A stretch of DNA of 64,000 bases, from the NCBI RefSeq assembly GCF_036884655.1, contig NC_088340.1:4486501-4550500 (forward strand), in the 5' to 3' direction. Of the stretch, positions 34,704-46,640 are shown piece after piece. This DNA comes from Musa acuminata AAA Group. Lineage: Eukaryota > Streptophyta > Magnoliopsida > Zingiberales > Musaceae. A program made the position numbers and the translations under genes. The notes under the pieces are model-generated. The model searched no databases and had not been told where the DNA came from. It saw nothing but the letters and a program-made list of their open reading frames with translations. Numbering within the stretch: the first letter of the stretch is position 1; each line of letters starts with the position of its first letter.

Positions 34704-36269
34704 GTTGGGTGCATGCCTTCTCCTTGAAGAAAGAAAGAGGGAGAAAGAATGAGAGGTACATCATTGCTGACTATCAATGATGCAAAGCTTAAAGAGATGT
34801 CTTCTGATGACTCTGATAGTTCTGCAGATCACTGTTTAACTATGTTAAAAAGCAAAGGTTAAATATGAAGATGACTATTACTATTACAAGAAAGTCATGT
34901 CTCAATTATCTTGGATCAGCTACATGGACCTACAGCTATTTCTGATCAACTTTAGCTAATATATTCTCATTATTTGTTCCAAGAAAACTCTTCTGCCAGC
35001 TCATGTTAAGTTGATTTAAGTGTCAGTCAGCTTTCTATCTTACCTCCCTTTTGAAGATTTTCCCTTCAAACGAGCAACTTTACTGGTCTTCTTCTGTCTG
35101 ATTTTAGATGGCATATTGGCATTGGGAACTTAGCAACGCTTCCTTCCACCTTCAAAATCAGCTTATTTCCTTTCAATAAGAAGAAACAAAAGTTACTCTC
35201 CAATTTCTGAGCCTCAAGAACACAAACATTTTACAAGCAGAGTGCAAGAAGACAAAATTTCAAGTCAAAAACGTGTTATAGTGTAGGCAACATCAAGAGA
35301 AGTAAACATAAACCACAACAATTTTAAGACAAAGAACTCCCCATGGTCTTCCCTCGAATTAGGAACTGGAGCTAATAACATAATCAAGAGACATGCATTC
35401 ACTAAACCCATAAAGCACTAGAAGAAAATTAGGTTGATAAACTATATTAAGTGTGTGACATTTCATTTCCCTCGCTTATCTTCTGTTCAAACATCACCTT
35501 CCTATGTCATTCATTGTGTTAGTGAACTAGTAAATCCAAATGTCAACAAATTTATTTACCACAATCCAGAACAATTTAAAGAATAAAACACATGGGCCTA
35601 GAGATCTTGCCCTCCAAGAGGCTGTATCACTGATGATTATAGAAACCCAGGTGCTAAAAATTATGACTCTTACAATTAAGTCGCAATTTGATACAAATAA
35701 ATCAAAACGCTTTAAACATCTTAGAAATGTTTAAATGAAAGATGCAAAACATCATAACATTAATTAATAGGTGGCTAGTTAATAAGTATGAAGTTGTCAA
35801 TTAAACTACATGCAACAACGACTGGAATCTATAATTGTAGCTATAAGTGCATGAAATATTAATCCAGGTGGAGTAAAATAGGTCATTTGAAAACTAAAGA
35901 ATACTTCGTAACAATAATAAATTGGTTGTGTGAGAGAATGATTTGTCATATGCAGAAGTAGCTACATTAGAGTTCACAAACTAATGGAAGATATAGTGTT
36001 ATCAAGAAAATATCCACAGGTACTTCAGACAAATAAAGCAAATGATCTAAAACCAACTTCGGCTAAAACAGAAATAAACAAATCCATGATAGGTTCACTG
36101 CTCCCGCCCAGAAACACATTTATATTTTACAACATCCGTGGACTTAGTACCTTACACACTTGGATTGGTCAACATGCTCAAATTTTCCTTAATGGAGATT
36201 TCAGGACATTCTCTAAAGAACGAAGTCAAAAAATTTTGATGAGCTTATTTAGTAATATCATCTAAGATC

Positions 36270-36355
36270 TTCAATTTTGAATAATACCATCCATACCGGG
36301 CGGTACGTAACGGTCCGTCAATAGACCAGTACACGGACCGCTCGTCATTGGACGG

Positions 36356-36440
<85 letters not shown>

Positions 36441-36520
36441 GTTCGGTATACAGTATCATACTGTATCGAGGGAATCTCGAAACTTCAGTACGGTATGATA
36501 TTTCAATCCTTAGATAAATA
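36270..36520. repeat. MITE-like unit built around a (TA)40 microsatellite
   Basis: A (TA)n run at 36358-36438 is flanked by gacggtat on the left and the near complement ataccgttc on the right. Further out lie GC-richer flanks with recurring cggtac/gtaccg-type words, ending gtacggtatgatatt on the right. The arrangement suggests a short inverted-repeat element expanded at its TA centre. The boundaries are approximate. Confidence 0.4.
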
Positions 36521-38750
36521 TCTCACAGAGCAACATCCATGAACAAGACAAAGAAAAAGGTCCAATGTTATCTTCTCAAAGATTTTACACATCATAAAGA
36601 TGGCTTGACCTAAAAGCAGAATCAATCTGAGATTCTTACTTTTGATTCGATTGCACCAATTCATGCACAATATCGTGTTCCCAAAATACTGTAGTTGAAA
36701 GTCTCAAGATTTTGATTTGTCCTTTAAAATGTAGCACAAGACCATGCTCCTCATTCTCTCCGGTATGGATGTCCTAGCCGTGACCTGAACTGGCTGTCGA
36801 ATGCCACAATCTTCCTCATGATCATCATAGCTCAAGTAAATTTCAAAAAATTCTTGCCCAGTGATAGTAAAATTTTAAAGCATGAGGAATATGTTTCTCC
36901 TGAAGTTGACATAAACACATAAAGAAAGAACTTTCAATCAGGAAAAACTTTCTAACATGTAGCAGCTGCCACATTGGAGTAGCATCGATACACAGGGATT
37001 TAGGCAAGTCTTCAAATAAAATTGTTAACGGATATGCTACAGCTGAAACAGTTATACATTCAAATTTGACTAATGCCTTAGAAAAACAAATGTCATGGAT
37101 TTATCTCGTGTGCAAAAGAAGAAATAAAACTTTGTAGAATCACAAGTAGACATGCAAGAACCAAGGCTGACAAGACATTAGCAAGCAATTCATAGAATCA
37201 TCACTAGACACATTGGCCGATAGTAAGAGAAGACATGCAGCAAGCAATTTCAGTTAACAAGAAAGAAATTACTGTTTAAAGCATCATAAGCCATCTGATT
37301 GCTAGCATTGGACATAAATGGGAAGATATATATTGACATTTTGTCCTAGTTTCACCGTTTTTATCAGAACCAAACTGGAGAAACATACTCAATTTCTACT
37401 TAGCAAAACAGAAGAAAAGGCCAATTCAGTAAGGACAGAACTCCTTTTCAACATTTTAAATCTAATAAGTTCAACTTTCAATTGTCTAACTTTTGAACCC
37501 ATTCTCAGTATTTCGAATCTAAAAGGTCTAAACTTCCAATCATTTAATTTTTCTCTTCATATCTAAATTTCAAATTATACTGCTCCATATCTCTTGATGT
37601 TTTTTTGGATATCAACCAATAAAAGGTTAAAAAGCAAAAGGACAGCTAGACATTATACCTAAGTGGGAGTAATGAGCACATAAGCTCTTCTCAAGCATCA
37701 AAATGTCATGTATTATCATTGAGCCTGGAGTAGAGCATCCAAGATATTGCAAAAGTGAACCGTTACATACCAATCCACTACTTCTATTATTCAAAGACCT
37801 CCTTTAAATTGGATAGTTATTATATGTACAAGAAAATAATTGTTACAAGCTCTTGATTATTTATTCAAATCAAGAAAGAAAATCTAGTACATCTCAGTAT
37901 AAATAATGATGTGTACTAAGAAGAAACAAACCCTAAATATGGTTTTGTCTTGAAGTCATTAATGGGAGATATATTTAAATGTACAACAAATGTTTCTCTT
38001 CAACTGTCTGAGAAAATGTATGATACATCATACACCTGTACTATCCAAAATGGAGTACATTTTCTTTGCATGATGAGAAAAAGATCACTTCAACAATGAG
38101 ATCAAAAATTCTAATCAAGTCTCAATTACTTCTACCATTCAGCAGATGACTATAAATATGTTGTAAGTACAAGTTATAAAGAAATTGCATACTAATGATT
38201 TAAGGAATTATGTGTTTGTTCCTTTGATCAGGAGTGTGTTCTGTTTTTCACACAAGTATTTCTAAGATGATTACAGAGTAAATGAATCCTGATTTTCAAA
38301 TTTTATGCAATTGGCAGCTGCACTTTTGTATCCATACTTAAATGGTGGTACATAGATGAATTATTTCCGCAGAGTACACAAGTCAACACATAAAAATTTT
38401 ATTATCATAACACAAACAATGGTTTCCTATAACAATAATCTCACATAGAAAACAAATCAATAAATCTACCTTCATATCCTCAAATCAAACTTTATTTCTC
38501 ATATCAAGCAAACAACAAATCAACTGCTGCTGGTCTCTTCCAGTATCAACGCTAAACAATATTTATGTTTAAATTTCAACAATCATATGCCCTCTGGCAG
38601 TGGTAGTATCATAAGCTTGTGACATTCATTTTCTTATTGGCTTGCTATCAATCTCCTCAAAGTTATTTGATGACTATAAACACACCTGTGGAATCCTTTA
38701 ACATCTAAAACAACAGCTGCAGTGTGATGTATCACGTACATCAGCTCTCT
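36521..38750. other. Intergenic spacer
   Basis: AT-rich DNA between the TA repeat and the GH81 gene. Nothing supported as a gene, and the last few hundred bases are probably the GH81 3' UTR. Confidence 0.45.
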
Positions 38751-40955
38751 TCAGTGACAGTAGTGACCAAACCAGCCATTTCTTACCCAACCCAAGCTCC
38801 CTTCCCCACTATCACCTCTACTATGAAGCCACCAGAGCAAATTAGAAAGTGAGTTACCATCATCATACCCATTTAATCCTCTTGTTTTCTCCAAAGCTGT
38901 CTCTTTATCATACACTCCTTCCATTGCATAAACAAACCCCTTCCATCCTTCCGCAACCCCTTCCCTTGACAAAGCAGGTAAGGTCCACTTCACCAGCTCC
39001 TGGACAAATCCAACATCACGGAACAGAACCTCAGTTATGGGCAATAGTGGCAAAACCTGAATTCCAAGCCGGCATTCTTTCCATTCAGCAGGAGCAAACC
39101 ACAGGCCACTGTCTCTCTTGTTAGCCCACAAGACTCCTACCACTCTGTTGTCCCTGGTGAAGTCATCCTCATACAATCCTTCTCCCTCCTTAACATGCCA
39201 CCATGTCTCCGCAGCCTGAATCTCAAATGCCGCAAGTGTCGAACCGATCGACACAAGGTGAGTGTCCCCATAGCTTAATCCCATTAGAGCTGCTGAATAA
39301 TAAGCATTCACGGCTTCGCTGGTACTCTCTTGATTCCGCCCATCCGCAAACTCTGTCAGTCCTCCTGCCCAAGAATGCAGCTTCCAGACATCGAAGCATC
39401 TCAATCGGGTATATTTGGCTTGTTGCTTGCGAGACAATGTCATGAAATCAGCCATCATGGAGTAAGCCTGCGGCCTGTACATCCTCGCCCATGCTGGGTC
39501 AAACTTGGCAAGCACAGCGATCGCATAGAGGAAGTAACCTAGATGGTAATGATGATCGTTGAAGATCCCGAACCCAAAATCTGCACCAGAGTCGGTTGAT
39601 CCCTGCTTCGTGACCATGCCACCCCATTTCGGATCATACAAGAAGCCATTTCCATTGAAGCTCCCATCCAACCACGGAGTGATTGAATCCTTCAAGAACT
39701 GCTGCACGATGGGGATGACATCGGGAAATCCGACTTCCTCCGCAATCAAAGCCAACCGAGCAGCTCGAGCGATGGCCTTCCCGTAGAAGTAGGACGAAGT
39801 GGTCGTGATCGGAGCAGAAGTCAAGCCGTTGACGTCCTTGGAAAGGGCGGACATGATCTCCGCGTAACCGTCCTCGTTGGTGCCTTTTGTCGAATGCCAG
39901 GTGATCGGAACCGTCTCCGTCTTCAACAACCACGAATCGCCCACGACCCCGACGAGCTCACCATCGATGCTGTTGTACTTGAAATCCTTCAGCACGGAGA
40001 CGCGGCTGCCATCGGAAGAGAGGAGACGGAGGTGAAGAGGGTGGGCGAGGAGGAGCAGGTCGCCCCACCCCTTCTTCTCCCACTTGTACTCCACGCAGAA
40101 CGGCCGGTCGAAGGAGGCCTCCCCGGACACCGGGTAGCAGGCGCTGAACTGGTCGAGGACGGCCTCGAGTCCCGGGTCCGGAAGGAAGGCGACCCGGACG
40201 ACGCCCGCGAAGTCCGGCGTCGTGAGCAGCGAGTTGCCTTGCTGTGACAGCTGCAGCGGCGACGAAGAGTAGCAGAGGAAGGTCTGCCCGCTGTTGAGCC
40301 GGAGCGTGTGCTTGGTGCGGGCGGCGTTGGCGGACACGTCGATGAAGGCGTTGACCGAGGAGATCGAGAAGGGGGCGGCGGATCCGCCTAGGGTGGCGCA
40401 GGTGATGAATGGACTGCCGCGGACGAGGAAGAAGCGGAGGGCAGGGGGAAGGTCAACGGTGACGCTGAGGTCGTCGAAGGACGAGACAACGTGCCGACCG
40501 GAGGAGTCGGAGGAGGAGATGGTGAGGTCGGGGGTGAAGGACTGGTAGATGTAGGCGGGGGTGTGGAAGCGGGATGGGTAGCAGAAGGTGAGAGAGGAGG
40601 AGGAGGCTTTGACGAGGTATGGGTGGATGTACTCAGGCTGGTCGCCATTCTTAAGGGTGAAGTTCTGGAAGAAGGAATTGGTGGGAAGGGGAGAGGAAAG
40701 AAGTGAAGGGGAGAAGAAGGTGGAGGGATCAGGGAGGACAGTGGACTGGGCCTGGGGGAAGAGGAAGGGGGCGGTGGTGGAGTGGTCGTGATGGTGGTGA
40801 CGGTGGAAGGGCATTGTGGGAGGAGGAAGAGGAGGAGGAGGAAATTGACCTTGAGAGGGAAGAGGAGGAGGTCTTGATGGCCTTCTCTTCTTGAGGGTTT
40901 GGGTTATTATAAGGGTCGACACCCTGCTCAGCTTCCTCCCCAACTTCTTCAGCAT
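38751..40955 (-). CDS. Glycoside hydrolase family 81 endo-1,3-beta-glucanase (glucan-elicitor-binding-protein type)
   Basis: A single exon of 734 codons from the ATG at 40955. It hydrolyses internal beta-1,3-glucosidic bonds. The soybean relative is the beta-glucan elicitor-binding protein that recognises Phytophthora wall glucans. After a basic, Pro-rich N-terminus (residues 1-60, with a His-rich patch), GH81 starts at TVLPDPSTFFSPSLLSSPLP and SFFQNFTLKNGDQPEYIHPY. The C-terminal half has FGFGIFNDHHYHLGYFLY and, near residues 535-550, GRNQESTSEAVNAYYSAAL with the catalytic Glu residues. No signal peptide is evident, as in the soybean protein. Length is a little above the usual 650-700 aa because of the N-terminal extension. 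No introns or defects. Codon third positions are G/C-rich at the 5' end and less so at the 3' end. Confidence 0.93.
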   Translation of the reverse strand: MLKKLGRKLSRVSTLIITQTLKKRRPSRPPPLPSQGQFPPPPLPPPTMPFHRHHHHDHSTTAPFLFPQAQSTVLPDPSTFFSPSLLSSPLPTNSFFQNFTLKNGDQPEYIHPYLVKASSSSLTFCYPSRFHTPAYIYQSFTPDLTISSSDSSGRHVVSSFDDLSVTVDLPPALRFFLVRGSPFITCATLGGSAAPFSISSVNAFIDVSANAARTKHTLRLNSGQTFLCYSSSPLQLSQQGNSLLTTPDFAGVVRVAFLPDPGLEAVLDQFSACYPVSGEASFDRPFCVEYKWEKKGWGDLLLLAHPLHLRLLSSDGSRVSVLKDFKYNSIDGELVGVVGDSWLLKTETVPITWHSTKGTNEDGYAEIMSALSKDVNGLTSAPITTTSSYFYGKAIARAARLALIAEEVGFPDVIPIVQQFLKDSITPWLDGSFNGNGFLYDPKWGGMVTKQGSTDSGADFGFGIFNDHHYHLGYFLYAIAVLAKFDPAWARMYRPQAYSMMADFMTLSRKQQAKYTRLRCFDVWKLHSWAGGLTEFADGRNQESTSEAVNAYYSAALMGLSYGDTHLVSIGSTLAAFEIQAAETWWHVKEGEGLYEDDFTRDNRVVGVLWANKRDSGLWFAPAEWKECRLGIQVLPLLPITEVLFRDVGFVQELVKWTLPALSREGVAEGWKGFVYAMEGVYDKETALEKTRGLNGYDDGNSLSNLLWWLHSRGDSGEGSLGWVRNGWFGHYCH

Positions 40956-41531
40956 ATCCTTGTTTTGATCTGGTGACCGTGTCGGTTGAGATTGATGAGG
41001 TGGGAACCGTTGATCTGTTTGAATTTGTCTTCTTCCTCCTTGACTGGAATGTGAGTTGACCCACTAATAACAGCGTCGGCTAGAGACTACGATCTCGGTC
41101 TGCTCATGAGCAGAACTGAAGCCATCCACACCACACCAAGAACTCGCAAGAACAGAAAACAATGGCCTTCTCCGAGATGTAGTGGTCTCATCATGTTGCA
41201 GTAAACTGGAAGTGCAAGAATCTAATGCGAGAATGGGGTGGATTGCAAGGCAGGGGAAGTCATCCCCAAGGAATCAGGTGGCTTAGGGTGCTAAGCAAGA
41301 CATGAAGGGAACAGGATCAAGGAAACAAGGGCGGGCGTGATGAGCATGGCAGCTTCGTCTCTTCTTCTTTCTTGCTCGCTTCTGCAAGCAAACAACGTGA
41401 AGCATTCTTTCAGCTTGTTTTTTTGTTCATAGAAAGAATCGTGTGTACATGTCCTATCCACAGATCCAAAAATGCGATTCAACAACCAATCTTTCATGCT
41501 ATATTTTTGTTTCTTCAGGCAAACAAAACAA
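40956..41531. other. GH81 promoter and TBL 3' flank
   Basis: A short spacer between two co-oriented genes. No clear TATA box or other element was identified. Confidence 0.4.
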
Positions 41532-43679
41532 TCATGGTATAATTTGCTGTGTTCCGCTCTGCTCGCTCGCTCGGTTGCTTAGCATTTGGAGCAGCAAGTC
41601 GTTCCAGAGATCAATAGGTCCCGGCAAGCACCAGTGCACGCAGTCGTTGTGCAGCTGCACGCGCTGCTCCGGGCGATGCCCGTAGACGTCGGGGTGGCCG
41701 TCCGGTCTCATCAGCATGGCCGCCGTCGCGTCCATCATCTTCAGCTGCAGTCCTGTCCGCTCCCACTCCCTCCTCGCCCGCTCGAACTCCTTTACCTGCG
41801 CCCGGTACATCTCCAGCTCCACCGCCTCCAGCCTCGTCTCCTCGCGCCGCGCCGGCCGGGTCCGGTTGCAGCTCCCTCCCTGGTCCCATTTGCCGTTCTC
41901 GAAGTGCGACGGCGACACCGTCCGCAGCACCGTCACGCCTCTGAACCCGCGCAACTTCCCGATGGCCTTGAACGCCGAGCGGAAGGCCGCTCGGTTGACC
42001 GAGTACAGCGACACCCTGGTGAGGTTGGGCGACTGGGCACAATAGTTGCACCCGAACGGCTGCCGCTTCTTGAAATAGATGGACGGCCGCGTGAACCAGG
42101 TGCCGGAGGAGATGATGAGGATATCCACCGCCTGGACGCGAGCCGCCCAGTTGTCGTCCACCTCGTCGAGGTAGAGGTTCCAGAGATTATCGACTCCGCC
42201 GGCCGCACCGCCCTTGATCAAGAACGGAGACCAGAAGATGGAGACGGTGAAGTTGTAGTCGCTGTAGAACAAGCGCCTGTTCTCGTCTCTGGTGTTCGAT
42301 ATGTCGTCCGGATACTCCACCTGCCATGTACAGCTGAGCTAATCAACTGATGAAGGGAAGAAGAAGAAGAAGAAGAAGTGATGCTGAAGTCTCACGAACA
42401 TATGAATCCAAGACTCATTTCAACCTTCTCACAGTACTCTCATTGTTATCGACGAATATAAACAATTGCATCATCTGAAAAAGTGGTAATAATGGATTAC
42501 TAGTCAATAAATCCCTTAATTGGAGGAAGATAGCGGAGATCAGAGGAGCCACTTGCTCAACGCACTCCATGGGAATCCAGCCATATGACAGCTTCCAACT
42601 CTCTTCTTTTGTTCTTTCTTTAATGTTTTGGGTGGCCGAAACAAGAACTATTACACCAACCACACGCAATAGCAACACCGAAAGGCTAAATCCCATAGCT
42701 GCAGACTTTTCTGCACCCATTTGTGGCAGGACAAAGTAGTTCTGAACGAGAGAAACATGGCAAGTCGTGGGGGAGAGGAGAAGGAAACGTTTAGTGATTG
42801 ATTGGTTTCCATGGTGGGGTTCTCAGATGGGAATTGCATGTGAATCTGTCGGACAGATGGGGATAGAACTTGCGCGTTCTTCGGCTCTCGCGAATCACGT
42901 TGATGCAGGAAGAAGGAAACTAAAAGAAGTCAAGCGTTGATTGATAGCATGCATTGAAATGCTGGCAATCTAAGTTCTCACTTTCAATGCTGACAACGAC
43001 AATCTAACACCTCAGCCAATTGAATCACCATCAACAAGTCTAGAATTACTGATTGGTGATCGATCTAGCGAGCAATCTAATTCATCCAAGATAAAGAAAT
43101 GATGATCAGCAAGATGCTTACCCCGGACAAGAGGCATAGTAGGGACTGCATGTGGTTCCTGGCCAAGGAGTCGCCCACGAAGGCCATGGACTTGCCCCTC
43201 GCGAGCTCGAGGAAGCGGTGCGGGTCGAAGCGCGGCAGCTCGCAGCCCTCCGGCTTCCACCTCCACTGCAGGAACTCCCTGTCCGGCCTCCCAAACCTCA
43301 TGCAGTTCTGGTGGTCCTGGATCATGGTACAGGTGACGTTGGTGTAGTAAGGCCCTTCCGGATCTGGAACCCATTCCCCTCGAAAGATGTCACACTCTGC
43401 GGTTGCATTTGCGCCGCTGGTAGAATTAGCACCACCAACACCAGGAGGACCGATGGCGGCGGCGGTGGCGATGGCAGAAGAAGAAGAATTTGCAGAAGCC
43501 AAGGAGGAGGAGGAAGGATTAGAACAGGCGTAAAAGCTCAACTGGAAGAGAACATGGCGGTAAGAGAAGTGCAAGAGGGCAAGGAAGGAGAGAATTATTA
43601 CACACAGAGAGAGCAAGTTAGGGATGGTTTTAAGGTGGTTTTGCCTGTGACAGAAACAACTCATCGCATGAGGCTTCAT
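41532..43679 (-). CDS. Trichome birefringence-like polysaccharide O-acetyltransferase (TBL19-22/27 clade), 2 exons
   Basis: Exons 43679-43122 and 42320-41532, GT-AG, phase 0; 448 aa. The start MKPHAMSCF was chosen because the frame further upstream has no ATG. Residues about 20-45 form a signal-anchor helix ([17 protein letters not shown]), as expected for a Golgi type II membrane protein. The TBL domain follows: [19 protein letters not shown], the [17 protein letters not shown] block with the catalytic Ser, and near the C-terminus [19 protein letters not shown] with the DxxH pair. Wording is close to AXY4/TBL27 and TBL19-22, which O-acetylate xyloglucan or related hemicelluloses. The exact acceptor is not settled by sequence. 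The linker after the anchor is Ser/Ala/Gly-rich. The 801-bp intron contains a chance open frame that is not part of the product. Confidence 0.92.
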
Positions 43680-45116
43680 GGTGGCAGAATTCCGGGGAAG
43701 AAGAAGAAGATGGAAAATGACGATGACACGGAAGAAGAAGTTGGCTTTAAAGTAAGAATCGACACCCTTGGAATAGAGATGAGTCGGTGACGGCGGCAAG
43801 CATGGAACAAAAAGAACTTTCTCCTTCTCTCTTCTTCTCGTTCTCTTTGGATGTACTCATTCCAAGTGTCACTGTTCTTTGGTGGGTTCTTCAACTTAGT
43901 GGACTACAATATAATTCTAAGCAAATATGCATCAATTTATAATGTGGACAAAGGCACAATTGTTGACCTTCCCCACCATTTAGCTACTTTCTCATGTGGA
44001 TGAGCAGAATTGATGAACCTAACCTCATGTGCTCTCTCATCTTAGAGATCACTTGCCCAAATGATATGTATGTGTTCTTCCACATCTGTGACAGCTCCTC
44101 TTGTGAAGTAATATAATCTTTTCTTGGGGAGATTTTGCAAGGGTGAAACAAATCACTGTGGGTGATGACAAGAAATCATTTTTAGATTCTTAATGTGATT
44201 CTCATTTATATCTTTTACTAATCATGATATACAGCTGTCAAATAAGTTGCCATAATTATTAACTCTACAAATGTCAGCAACTAATGGTGAGGGCCATCAA
44301 ATAATACTAATAATTAGCAAAGATGGCCCTCTTTTCCTTTATTCTTCATATATATCTTTTTGCTTGCTTATATATATGTATATATATATATGTAGGATAT
44401 TAAGGCCTACATTTCACTCTTGATGATTCACCTAAGCAATAAATTCCATTAGAATGAGATGGTGAAAAAGGAATATGTGGTCCAATATCATGAGGCTGAT
44501 TCAATTCCATTTGTTTTTGATCCAAGAATATTCAGTAATCCTACATTAACTTGGGCACTTTGTTCTTTTATTTTTCTTTTCTACTTTGGTGATGATAGTG
44601 ACATAATGAATGATATTCTATGTATTGTGAGTCACTTGAATGTGAGAACATCAGCAAAGATTCAATTATAGAGATGGGCCATTTTAGATTTGGTTTATTC
44701 TTATGGGTAATTGTCATGTGGACCCACTAGTACAAATCTAATTTGGATGGGCCATCTGGTTTTCCATGAATCGGTGGCTTTACATGGACTTCATCGAACA
44801 TTGCTTTCGATGAAAATTACTAATTTAATATCTGTCATTAATAATTGATTTGGATATCCTAAGTAAATCAAAATAGGTTTTGCTAGTTGTACATTGCATC
44901 TAATAATAAAAGCTTGAACCAATACACATTGAAGACAGGATTTAGTTGGGCAATTTAAGATTAATGACAATTATTATTATTTTTTAATGAAAGTTTTAAA
45001 AAATAAATAAATTTTAATTATCTATAACATTAAAGAGTCATATTAATTTTCTCTTTTTGTTAATTCTAAAATTTGTGAAGTTAATCTATAGTTGAAATTT
45101 TAGAAAGGGATGGTTG

Positions 45117-45183
45117 AAGAGGGGAGAGGAGGAAAAAAGTAAAAAGAAGAGGGGAGAGGGAGGAGGAAAAAAGTAAAAAGAAG
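45117..45183. repeat. Purine-rich tandem repeat, two units
   Basis: Two units of about 33 bp share the core gaggaaaaaagtaaaaagaa and follow each other directly. Confidence 0.7.
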
Positions 45184-45894
45184 ACGGTAGAGGAAGATAA
45201 CGAAAGAAGAAGACGAAATCATTGAGGAAAAGTCAAGTGGTAGAGATGGAGAATATAAGAAGGAAGATAATGGATTATGAATAATTCCATACTTTTGAAT
45301 TAGAATTTTAACTTTGTGTTAGGATATAGAGTCAAGAGATAATCTTAGGTTAATAGTTTTAAGGCATATGATTCTCAAAAGGTAATAGAGTGCAAAGTTA
45401 GAAGATGAAAGTATTCATATCGATGATAACCTTAGTGATCCGATAGTGTCCAATGAAAGGATAATCACTCGATGGATAAAACTTACTATATAGATAATAG
45501 ATTGATTTTTCCTAAGTATTCATATCGATGAGAAAGGTTTGACATCTCAATATCGATCCTTTACCACTTGGGAAAAAAAAAAGACTCACATTGGTAAGCT
45601 CAAGATAAAGATTTTTTTATTTTATAATAGATTAGAACAGACCATTTGAAATATGGGTAGTCCACGTACAAATCCAAACTCAGACATGATATTAATAACT
45701 CAATTCATAATAATTCAAATAAAATAAAAAATATTTATTTTGAGTATAAAAAAATATAAAAATATTTTTCTAATTAAATAATTAGTTTTAAAATATATTA
45801 TTTAATATATTTTCTTTGATTTGTCTAACACAATCCATTTAGAGGTGTTGTAAGTCAAACAATTGATCTCTTAACTTGTTCCTCTATGTCATTG

Positions 45895-46020
45895 GCTAAC
45901 GATACATATATTTTTTATGACCATATATTATATGTATATATGGTCGTAAAAAATATATTTTATGATACATATACTTTTTATGACCATATATATATTATAT
46001 ATATATTTTTTTTATGACCA
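45895..46020. repeat. AT-rich tandem/palindromic cluster
   Basis: tttttatgaccatatat occurs three times, mixed with its inverted form (atatggtcgtaaaaaa). The region could form cruciform or hairpin structures. Confidence 0.55.
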
Positions 46021-46589
46021 TGACGCTACCAACTCCAATTGATCTCATTCTCACAGAGTGCATCAGAACCGGTCATTAGGTGGCCCCCGGAGCCACATCA
46101 AAATGAACGGTCCAGATGGTTCCCGACTAAATGGATTCGACCGTTGCATAGGCTGCTTCTACAACGGTCGGGTCTTTGGGGACGTGATTATAACGGCCGT
46201 TATATGCTGCCGATACAGAGTTGGCCACACCTCCTCCCCCTTCTCTTCCAAAGGGCAGCAGCCGAAGCGCGTCCGAACAGAAATGGCTTCGGTTTGGCCG
46301 CTGATAACACCGTCGGCGTCAACGGTCAGCCCGTTTACTTCCTTCCTAAACCCTTGAGTCATCTCTTTGGTCGCTCGATTCCCCATCGAGCTTTCAAAGA
46401 TCCACTGGAAGAAGACCATTTTGCACTCTGTTTAGCTTTTCAGATGCTCAACATATCTGCTAACACTAATTAAAAGCATACGTAACTCACAAAGGCTCTT
46501 TCTTACACTGAGCAGATCCCAAATGAACTGTAGAAAACACATCTGCAAATGACTCGATCCACACAAGAATGGAATGACAGTACTAACAA

Positions 46590-46590
<1 letters not shown>

Positions 46591-46620
<30 letters not shown>

Positions 46621-46622
46621 AA
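46591..46622. repeat. (AAG)n microsatellite
   Basis: About ten AAG trinucleotides lie some 20 bp downstream of the DUF1262 stop, probably in the 3' UTR. Confidence 0.85.
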
Positions 46623-46640
46623 CAAATGCAGTGAGTGTGC

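Larger units (their letters stand above)
43680..46640. other. Intergenic spacer between the TBL and DUF1262 genes
   Basis: AT-rich DNA with two short repeat regions: a purine-rich tandem at 45117-45183 and AT palindromic repeats at 45895-46020. 46.0-46.5 kb is GC-richer with open frames but no recognisable product. Confidence 0.5.

Noticed and set aside
42415..42720. 101-codon frame inside the TBL intron
   Set aside because: The flanking TBL exons join cleanly in phase 0 and the family needs no extra segment here. The composition is intronic.
46039..46473. 144-codon plus-strand frame in the spacer
   Set aside because: No recognisable domain, with competing frames on both strands in a GC-richer patch.
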